Positions 23,582 to 30,107 of a stretch of 46,044 nucleotides of DNA are shown here, piece after piece. Position 1 is the first letter of the stretch. Every line of letters begins with the position of its first letter. A program made the position numbers and the translations under genes. Source of the stretch: Actinomycetes bacterium (GTDB taxonomy: Bacteria > Actinomycetota > Acidimicrobiia > Acidimicrobiales > JAJYXR01); the NCBI GenBank assembly GCA_021801795.1, contig JAJYXR010000037.1, positions 1 through 46,044 on the forward strand, in the 5' to 3' direction. The notes under the pieces were generated by a model. It did not search any database and had not been told where the DNA came from. It worked only from the letters and a program-made list of their open reading frames with translations.

Positions 23582-25171
23582 CTAGGGACGCCGGCGCCTG
23601 GCATGGCGTGCCCGGCGGGATGAGAATGCGAGCGGGTGCCCGCGGGGCCGCCTGGGCGGGCCAGCTACGTAGACCTCGGCAGGCACCGCCGGACCAGGAG
23701 GAGACAGGGGTCCTGCTTGGACCACATGCGGGGGAAGGGGGGCTGGGCTCGAGGTCGTGGGAAGGCCGGAGAATCCGGGTGCAGCCAGCTTCAGGACACG
23801 GCTGGGAAAGACCGTCACGTCGCCGGCCTTCGAGGGCCTCGGTCGGGAGGTGCCGTCCAAGGGCAGCTCGAAGGTCCAGGCCCAGAACGCCGCGAGAGCG
23901 ACACCGGTGACGACGGCCAGCACGGGCTGGCAGTCGGAGCTGTAACGGGAGTCTGCCGAGAACGCCCCGACTATGAGGGCATAGAGACAGATGGGCGTCA
24001 GGAGGATCCAGATGCGCTTCCGGTGCCGCCTCAGCCACCAGAGGCCTGCCAGCCAGATGGGAAGGGTGACCATGAAGACGTCGTGGTACAGCCACCCAGC
24101 CCACACGACCCAGCCACCTGCTGCCAGGAAGTCCCATACGACGCTGTTCAGCTGGTGGGGCCAGACCTCGAACCCTCGGGCCTCGCGCGCCAGGACCACG
24201 GCAGGCAGGCGGCCGAGATGGTGGTCCAGGTATCCGCTCGCCACATGCCTCAACGCGTAGTCCTGCCTGGAGGCCCCGGTGACGTCCAGGCGCCGGACGT
24301 CTGCAGTGACACAGCTCTCTACCCAGGTGCCTATCTCGGGGCCGGAGAATGCGGCTGGGCAGTCGTCGCCTGCGAGGGTGGCGCCGAGCTGGGTGGAGAG
24401 GACCTCGGTGCGGCTGAACTGCGCGAGGTTCAGCCCCATCCAGGGCCCGGCGATCAGTAGGCCGACCGCTGCGTAGGCGAAGCTGTAGGAGACCCGGCGC
24501 TTCCAGGGGAGGGAGCGGACGAATATGGGGGCGAAGGCTATGGAGAGCACGGCCAGCTCGCTCCGCGTGAGGGCTGCCAACGCACATAGCGCGCCGAGGC
24601 CGGCCGCAGTGGGGAGCCGAGGCCTGGCGTGCATCCGGTAGGCCAGCAGGACGGTGGCTGCCACGAGGGGAATGGTGAGGTTCTCGGAGATCACCTGCGC
24701 ATTGAAGGCCCACATTCCAGGCAGCACCGCAGCTGCCCATGCAGCCGCCATGGCGCCGCGACGCCCAGCGAGGTCCCCGCCGAGCAGTCCGCACAGCACC
24801 ACCGCAGATGAGCCCACGACGGCTATGGCAGCACGCTGCGCGTCCATGCTGCGAAGACCCATGAGGTCTGCCAGGGCGAGCAGCGCGGAGAAGAGCGGCG
24901 GGTGGTCTGCACCGAGGACGAAACGTCCTACGTGAGCGAGGCATGGGTTCACGAACCACTTGCCCTTGGTGAGCCATACCGCCTGCTCGCGGAACCATCT
25001 CGGGTCCACTGAGCATCCCTTCGGCGGGGATGGCTGCCTGACTCCGACACCGAAGTAAAGACGAATGCCCAAGCCTGCAGCGGTGGCCAGGGCGATGGCG
25101 GGCCACGCCGACCTGGAGCGCTTGGAGGGCACGGAAGATCGTATATCGGACAGACGTCCGCACAGGTGCAT
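23582..25171 (-). CDS. GT-C-fold membrane glycosyltransferase, PMT_2/ArnT-like
   Basis: 529 residues from the ATG at 25171. About 9-11 hydrophobic helices are visible, starting at residue 24. The first periplasmic loop carries the HPP motif (ADHPPLFSALLAL), characteristic of polyprenyl-phosphate-sugar-using GT-C enzymes of the PMT_2 family. A large extracytoplasmic region with several Cys (GDDCPAAF, VESCVTADV) follows the mid-protein helices. The C-terminal 90 residues are Pro/Arg-rich. It probably moves a lipid-linked sugar onto a lipid, glycan or protein outside the membrane. It is divergent from rpe over only 51 bp and breaks the usual fmt-rpe synteny. Confidence 0.82.
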   Translation of the reverse strand: MHLCGRLSDIRSSVPSKRSRSAWPAIALATAAGLGIRLYFGVGVRQPSPPKGCSVDPRWFREQAVWLTKGKWFVNPCLAHVGRFVLGADHPPLFSALLALADLMGLRSMDAQRAAIAVVGSSAVVLCGLLGGDLAGRRGAMAAAWAAAVLPGMWAFNAQVISENLTIPLVAATVLLAYRMHARPRLPTAAGLGALCALAALTRSELAVLSIAFAPIFVRSLPWKRRVSYSFAYAAVGLLIAGPWMGLNLAQFSRTEVLSTQLGATLAGDDCPAAFSGPEIGTWVESCVTADVRRLDVTGASRQDYALRHVASGYLDHHLGRLPAVVLAREARGFEVWPHQLNSVVWDFLAAGGWVVWAGWLYHDVFMVTLPIWLAGLWWLRRHRKRIWILLTPICLYALIVGAFSADSRYSSDCQPVLAVVTGVALAAFWAWTFELPLDGTSRPRPSKAGDVTVFPSRVLKLAAPGFSGLPTTSSPAPLPPHVVQAGPLSPPGPAVPAEVYVAGPPRRPRGHPLAFSSRRARHARRRRP

Positions 25172-25197
25172 GGAACACCGGCCTGTTCGGCGGCGCG

Positions 25198-25203
25198 TAG
25201 GCT
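25198..25203 (+). promoter_or_regulatory. -10 box TAGGCT upstream of rpe and the riboflavin genes
   Basis: TAGGCT lies 19 bases before the rpe ATG in the 51-bp divergent spacer. It is the likely promoter of the rpe-rib-hisG run. The spacer is too short for an FMN riboswitch. Confidence 0.4.
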
Positions 25204-25222
25204 GGTGGCTGGTGCGCGCTGA

Positions 25223-25933
25223 ATGGACGATCTGCAGGTGAGGGATGCCGGGGTAGAGATTCTGCTGGCTCCGTCGGTGCTGTCGGCAGACTTCGGGAAC
25301 CTGGCAGAGGCCGTTGGCGAGGTGGCTCCAGCCGCAGACTGGCTTCACATAGACGTCATGGATGGCCACTTCGTGCCCAATCTCACCGTCGGGCCTCCGG
25401 TGGTGGCGTCGCTGCGAAACCACACGGGGCTGTACTTCGACTGCCATCTCATGATGACCAATCCCGGTGACCACCTGGAGGCATTCGCGAAAGCCGGGGC
25501 AAATGGCTGCACTGTCCACGTCGAGGTCGGCTCCACTCGCGAGCTCCTGTCGGAGATCGGCCACCTGGGGATGGCTGCCGGTCTGGCCATGAACCCCGAC
25601 ACGCCCTTCGACGCGGTGGAGCCTTACCTCGACGAGGTGGACCTCGTGTTGTGCATGACGGTATTTCCCGGATTCGGCGGCCAGGCGTTCATGCCGGAGG
25701 TACTGGAGAAGGTCGCACTCAGCAGGGCTGCGCTGGAGGCCAGGGGATCAGGGGCTCTCGTAGAGGTGGACGGCGGCATAGACGAGCAGACTGCGGCGCT
25801 GACGGTTCGTGCGGGAGCACAGGTCCTCGTGTCTGGAAGCGCGGTGTTCGGCCACGAGCGCCCCTGGGAGGCAGCGCGCAGGCTGCGCCAGGCAGCCTTG
25901 AAGGAGCTGGCCAGTGGACAGGTAGGCTGGTGA
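25223..25933 (+). CDS. rpe: Ribulose-phosphate 3-epimerase
   Basis: 236 residues. The TIM-barrel motifs are complete: LAPSVLSADFGNL, HIDVMDGHFVPNLTVGP (metal and catalytic Asp), CHLMM, VFPGFGGQAFMPEVLEKV, and VEVDGGID with the second catalytic Asp. It interconverts ribulose-5-phosphate and xylulose-5-phosphate. Ribulose-5-phosphate is also the substrate of the RibB half of the downstream ribBA product, which gives a reason for its place at the head of this run. ribD starts four bases after its stop. Confidence 0.96.
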   Translation: MDDLQVRDAGVEILLAPSVLSADFGNLAEAVGEVAPAADWLHIDVMDGHFVPNLTVGPPVVASLRNHTGLYFDCHLMMTNPGDHLEAFAKAGANGCTVHVEVGSTRELLSEIGHLGMAAGLAMNPDTPFDAVEPYLDEVDLVLCMTVFPGFGGQAFMPEVLEKVALSRAALEARGSGALVEVDGGIDEQTAALTVRAGAQVLVSGSAVFGHERPWEAARRLRQAALKELASGQVGW

Positions 25934-25937
25934 ACCC

Positions 25938-27086
25938 ATGATGACCGGCTCCGATGTCGCGCCTGGACGTGTCCGCCGGGACCGTCGCCCACGGCTGGAC
26001 CCGGCGTCGGGGTCCTCGCCGATGGCACGCGCTCTGCAGCTCGCAGCGCAGGTGAGGACCGCTACAGCCCCTAATCCCTGGGTCGGCTGCGTCCTGGTGA
26101 GCAGATCCGGTGAGGTGTTCGAAGGTGCCACCGAGCCCCCTGGTGGTCCCCACGCGGAGGTGGTGGCCATCGGGCGGGCCGGCGAGGAGGCCCGGGGGTC
26201 TGTGCTCTACACGACACTGGAACCGTGCGCCCACCAGGGCAGGACCCCACCCTGCACCGGTGCGATAGTGGCGGCCGGTGTGTCGAAGGTGGTGGTCGGC
26301 ATCCTGGACCCAGATCCGCAGGTCTGTGGCAGGGGAGTGGAGGAGCTGCGCGACCGCGGCGTGGAGGTGGAGGTCGGCGAGATGGCCGAGGAGGTCTCCG
26401 CCCAGCTGGCCCCTTACCTGAAGCACCGCCGCACCGGTAGGCCATGGGTGATCCTGAAGCTGGGAGCCAGCGCGGATGGCCGGATAGCGGCTCCTGACGG
26501 TTCGAGTCGCTGGATCACCGGGGAGGCTGCCCGGCGGGACGCCCACCGGCTGCGGGCGGAGTCCGACGCGGTCCTCGTGGGTGCGGGCACCGTGAGGGTC
26601 GACGACCCTTCCCTCACCGCTCGTGACGGCTCCCAGGTGGTCGCGGAGCCCCTCAGGGTCGTGCTGGGCAGCGTGCCCCGGGGCGCGAAGGTCCGGCCTG
26701 CCCTGGAGATGCGGGGCGACCCCGGGGGAGTGCTCGACGACCTCGGCGCGCGGGGGGTGCTGCAGGTACTGGTGGAGGGCGGTTCACAGGTCGCGCATCG
26801 GTTCCATGAAGCGGGGGTCGTCGATCGCTACGTTCTCTACCTGGCTCCTGCCCTCTTCGGCGGTGACGACGCGGTGCCGATGTTCCGAGGAGCCGGCGCG
26901 CCTGACATGGCCAGGATCTGGCGGGGAAGGTTCGTATCTATGGAGCCGCTCGGCAGTGACCTGAGGCTGGAGTTGGAGGCAGTGGGTGCGGAGGTCCCCG
27001 CCGGCCTCGATGCTCTGATCGGCTCGTCGTCGAATATGCCTGCTGGCGAGGATGCTCGGACCCAGCCGGACCAGGAGGAGGTCTGA
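25938..27086 (+). CDS. ribD: Bifunctional riboflavin biosynthesis deaminase/reductase
   Basis: 382 residues. The N-terminal deaminase has the zinc site PHAEVVAI (H72, E74) and TLEPCAHQGRTPPC (C97, C106). The C-terminal reductase begins LKLGASADGRIA and includes SDAVLVGAGTVRVDDPSL. It converts the GTP-cyclohydrolase product to the ribitylamino-uracil phosphate. The first 28 residues are not conserved, so the start could be later (M29 precedes ARALQLAAQV). Its TGA overlaps the ribBA ATG by one base (TGATG). Confidence 0.95.
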   Translation: MMTGSDVAPGRVRRDRRPRLDPASGSSPMARALQLAAQVRTATAPNPWVGCVLVSRSGEVFEGATEPPGGPHAEVVAIGRAGEEARGSVLYTTLEPCAHQGRTPPCTGAIVAAGVSKVVVGILDPDPQVCGRGVEELRDRGVEVEVGEMAEEVSAQLAPYLKHRRTGRPWVILKLGASADGRIAAPDGSSRWITGEAARRDAHRLRAESDAVLVGAGTVRVDDPSLTARDGSQVVAEPLRVVLGSVPRGAKVRPALEMRGDPGGVLDDLGARGVLQVLVEGGSQVAHRFHEAGVVDRYVLYLAPALFGGDDAVPMFRGAGAPDMARIWRGRFVSMEPLGSDLRLELEAVGAEVPAGLDALIGSSSNMPAGEDARTQPDQEEV

Positions 27087-28309
27087 TGCCGTTCTCGAGC
27101 GTCGAGGATGCCATAGCAGCCATAGGTCGCGGCGAGATTGTGATCGTGGTCGACGACGAGGACCGCGAGAACGAGGGGGATCTCGTGATGGCGGCCGAGA
27201 CGGCTACCGCCGAGAAGATCGCCTTCTTCCTGGCTCACACCTCGGGGGTGATATGCGTGCCCCTCACGCCCGAGAGGCTGGACCAGCTGGAGCTGCCGCT
27301 GATGGTCCATGCGAACACCGAGTCCCAGCGCACCGCCTTCACAGTGAGCGTCGACTACCGTCATGGCACCACCACGGGCATCTCGGCGGAGGATCGGGTG
27401 GCCACCATACGGGCCCTGATAGATCCCCACACGAGGCCGTCGGACCTCAGCAGGCCTGGGCATATCTTCCCCCTTCGGTACCGGCCGGGAGGAGTTCTGA
27501 AGCGAGCGGGGCATACCGAGGCCACGCTCGACCTGGTAAAGGCAGCAGGTCTCTCACCAGCCGGGGTCCTCTGCGAGGTGGTGAGCGAGGACAAGACCCG
27601 CATGGCACGCCTGGCGGAGCTCGAGCAGCTCGCCGAGGCCTACGGCCTGGCGATGATCTCCATCGCCGACCTGATCCGCTACCGCCGGCACAAGGACAAG
27701 CTGGTTCGCCGCATAGCCGGCCCCGCGCGGATCCCGACAGAGTTCGGGGAGTTCACGGGTTATGCCTACGAGTCGGTCCTCGACGGAGAGCACCACCTCG
27801 CGGTCGTCATGGGCGACGTGGCTGGAAAGGCCGACGTCCTGGTGCGGGTGCACTCCGAGTGCCTTACCGGCGACGTGTTCGGCTCCCTGCGCTGCGACTG
27901 CGGCCCGCAGCTTCGCGAAGCTCTCCGTATCGTCGCCGAGGCCGGCACTGGAGTCGTGGTCTACCTGCGGGGTCACGAAGGCAGGGGGATAGGTCTGGCA
28001 CACAAGCTGCGCGCCTACCACCTTCAGGAGCAGGGCCATGACACGGTGGACGCGAACCTGGAGCTCGGCCTGCCGGTGGACAGCCGCGAGTACGGCATCG
28101 GTGCCCAGATCCTGGTGGACCTGGGGGTGACCACCATGCGCCTCATGACGAACAACCCTGCGAAGTACGGCGGCCTGGAAGGGTTCGGTCTCGATGTCGT
28201 GGAGCGTGTCCCGCTGGCCTCCCACGTGAATCCCGAGAACATCGAGTACCTGAAGACGAAGCGTGAGCGCATGGGACACCTGCTGGAGGGCCTGGATGAC
28301 GTCCTCTGA
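27086..28309 (+). CDS. ribBA: Bifunctional 3,4-dihydroxy-2-butanone-4-phosphate synthase / GTP cyclohydrolase II
   Basis: 407 residues. The RibB half carries DDEDRENEGDLVMAAE and RPGHIFPLR. The RibA half starts near residue 205 with the zinc cysteines in SECLTGDVFGSLRCDCG and the RGHEGRGIGL motif. The two activities supply both precursors of lumazine. The gene overlaps ribH by 14 bases. Confidence 0.96.
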   Translation: MPFSSVEDAIAAIGRGEIVIVVDDEDRENEGDLVMAAETATAEKIAFFLAHTSGVICVPLTPERLDQLELPLMVHANTESQRTAFTVSVDYRHGTTTGISAEDRVATIRALIDPHTRPSDLSRPGHIFPLRYRPGGVLKRAGHTEATLDLVKAAGLSPAGVLCEVVSEDKTRMARLAELEQLAEAYGLAMISIADLIRYRRHKDKLVRRIAGPARIPTEFGEFTGYAYESVLDGEHHLAVVMGDVAGKADVLVRVHSECLTGDVFGSLRCDCGPQLREALRIVAEAGTGVVVYLRGHEGRGIGLAHKLRAYHLQEQGHDTVDANLELGLPVDSREYGIGAQILVDLGVTTMRLMTNNPAKYGGLEGFGLDVVERVPLASHVNPENIEYLKTKRERMGHLLEGLDDVL

Positions 28310-28934
28310 CATAACCCGTTTCGATCCCGAGCGCGCGGGCACCCTCGGGGCACTGGCCGGTGCCGTGCTGGAGGCGCATCCCGCTGGGGCGACCGACGGG
28401 AGCTATGCGGTGGCCTGCTCGAGGTTCAACGGAGGCATAACGCTGCGGCTCCTTCAGGGCGCGCTCGACTGCTTCGCCCACTTCGGGGTTCCCCGGGGGA
28501 GGGTCGAGATCATGTGGGTGCCGGGAGCCTTCGAGCTGCCCCTGGCGGCCTCCAGGCTGGCGAGATCGCGCGCCTACGACGCGGTGGTGTGCCTGGGCGC
28601 GGTGATTCGCGGGGAGACTGCTCATTTCGAGCTGGTGGCAGGCGAGTGCGCGAGGGGGATAGCGCAGGTGACCCTGGACACCGGTGTGCCGGTGGTCTTC
28701 GGGGTGCTTACCACCGAGGACGTGCCCCAGGCTCTGGAGCGATGCGCTCCGGGTGAAGCCAACAAGGGTTACGAGGCCGCTATGAGCGCGCTCGAGATGG
28801 CAGGTCTCATGCGGATCGCACCGCGCCCTGCTGCCAGGGAGCCGACGGGCCCGGTCCTGGAAGCCGGAGTCGCGTCCGGCCTCGCGAGCAGGTCCGGCCA
28901 TGATGTTCCCAGTGGCTCCCGGGGAGGTGCCTGA
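28296..28934 (+). CDS. ribH: 6,7-dimethyl-8-ribityllumazine synthase
   Basis: 212 residues from the ATG at 28296, which has GGAGGG upstream inside the ribBA 3' end. Conserved blocks: VACSRFN, WVPGAFELPLAA, LGAVIRGETAHFELV (catalytic His) and FGVLTTEDVPQALER. The protein has about 35 extra C-terminal residues without recognisable domain (from RIAPRPAAREPTG). Its product is the substrate of riboflavin synthase, whose gene is missing from this cluster. The TGA overlaps the hisG ATG by one base. Confidence 0.94.
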   Translation: MTSSDITRFDPERAGTLGALAGAVLEAHPAGATDGSYAVACSRFNGGITLRLLQGALDCFAHFGVPRGRVEIMWVPGAFELPLAASRLARSRAYDAVVCLGAVIRGETAHFELVAGECARGIAQVTLDTGVPVVFGVLTTEDVPQALERCAPGEANKGYEAAMSALEMAGLMRIAPRPAAREPTGPVLEAGVASGLASRSGHDVPSGSRGGA

Positions 28935-29809
28935 TGCTTCGCCTGGTCCTGCCGAAGGGATCTCTGGAGGCGGCCACCTTGGAGCTCTTTGCCTCCGCGG
29001 ATCTCGTGGTGTCACGCTCCTCGAGCGTCGACTACCACGCCTCCATCGACGATCCGCGCATCGACGACGTCCGGATCCTACGCCCACAGGAGATCCCGGT
29101 GTACGTGGCAGATGGTCTTTTCGACATCGGCATCACGGGGCGCGACTGGATCGAGGAGACCGGTGCCGAGGTGGTGAGCCTCGGACAGCTCGAGTACTCC
29201 AAGGCGACCGCGAACCCGATCCGGGTGGTGCTGGCCGTGGCAGGCGACTCGGCGGTCGCGCGTGCAGCCGACCTGCCGCCGGGCACCAGGGTGTCCACCG
29301 AGTACCCGCAGCTCACCAAGCGGTTCCTCGAATCACATGGGGTCCAGGCGGAGGTCAGGGTCTCCTACGGGGCCACCGAGGCGAAGATCCCCGACATAGC
29401 GGACGCGGTGGTGGAGATCACCGAGACGGGGCGCGCGCTGCGTGCAGCGGGGCTGAAGGTGATCGACACCCTGCTCGTGTCCAGGACAGAGCTCGTAGCG
29501 AACCCGACCTCCGCGGCTGAGCCAGCCAAGCGTCACGCGATGGAGCAGGTGCTCACCTTGCTCCAGGGCACCCTGGAAGCTCGTGGCAAGGTGCTCATAA
29601 AGCTGAACGTCGTCTCGGCGGGCCTGAAGGACGTGATAGCGGCCCTGCCTTCGCTTAAGGCACCGACCGTGTCGGAGCTCTCGGGGGCAGACGGCTTCGC
29701 GGTCGAGACCGTCGTCGCGAAGTCCGAGGTGAACGTGCTGATACCTGCGCTGAAGGACCTGGGTGCCACCGACATCATCGAGCTTCCCCTCTCGAAGATC
29801 GTCCACTGA
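28934..29809 (+). CDS. hisG: ATP phosphoribosyltransferase (long form)
   Basis: 291 residues with the HisG start LRLVLPKGSLEAATLELF, the phosphoribosyl-binding region VSTEYPQLTKRF, and ADAVVEITETGRALRAAGLKV. The length includes the C-terminal regulatory domain of HisG-L (from about residue 210), so histidine feedback is expected without HisZ. It catalyses the first step of histidine synthesis. In many actinobacteria hisE sits between ribH and hisG; here the ribH stop overlaps hisG directly and hisE is absent. Confidence 0.95.
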   Translation: MLRLVLPKGSLEAATLELFASADLVVSRSSSVDYHASIDDPRIDDVRILRPQEIPVYVADGLFDIGITGRDWIEETGAEVVSLGQLEYSKATANPIRVVLAVAGDSAVARAADLPPGTRVSTEYPQLTKRFLESHGVQAEVRVSYGATEAKIPDIADAVVEITETGRALRAAGLKVIDTLLVSRTELVANPTSAAEPAKRHAMEQVLTLLQGTLEARGKVLIKLNVVSAGLKDVIAALPSLKAPTVSELSGADGFAVETVVAKSEVNVLIPALKDLGATDIIELPLSKIVH

Positions 29810-29813
29810 GGGG

Positions 29814-30104
29814 ATGGTCATCCAGGTGGACTCTGGAGATGGAGCAGCTACGGATTCGCCGGGCAGGTCCACACGGTCACCGGGTAGGGCGCGCCAGGTT
29901 CTCATCGGGACCGTCCATAGCTTCGACGCGGCCCGTGGCTGGGGAGAGGTGGTGGACAGCTCCGGTCGGATCTGGCCGTTCCACTGCACCGGGATAGCCG
30001 ATGGGACTCGCGAGGTGCAGCCTGGTGCCCCGGTGGCCTTCTGCGCGGTGGCCGGCCACCTGGGGCGCACCGAGGCAGGCTGCCTCACGAAGCTGGCCAG
30101 ATGA
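29814..30104 (+). CDS. Divergent cold-shock-domain protein
   Basis: 96 residues. After a 28-residue Ser/Gly/Arg-rich start, residues 29-95 match the cold-shock fold: GTVHSFDAARGWGEVVDSSGRIWPFHCTGI, then VQPGAPVAFCAVAGHLGRTEA. RNP1, usually KGFGFI, reads RGWGEV; RNP2, usually VFVHF, reads IWPFHC. Two aromatic positions are kept, so nucleic-acid binding is plausible but weaker. The ATG is five bases after the hisG stop with GAGGGG abutting it; an internal GTG at 29826 is an alternative. It is convergent with the GH43 gene, only three bases away. Confidence 0.72.
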   Translation: MVIQVDSGDGAATDSPGRSTRSPGRARQVLIGTVHSFDAARGWGEVVDSSGRIWPFHCTGIADGTREVQPGAPVAFCAVAGHLGRTEAGCLTKLAR

Positions 30105-30107
30105 AGC

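Noticed and set aside
23370..25178. A 602-codon open frame on the minus strand in a second frame across the GT-C gene
   Set aside because: Its product is Arg/Pro/His-rich with no domain, whereas the other frame gives a typical membrane glycosyltransferase. It is a GC-rich shadow.
25172..25222. FMN riboswitch ahead of the riboflavin genes
   Set aside because: Only 51 bp separate the divergent genes and none of the conserved RFN blocks are present.
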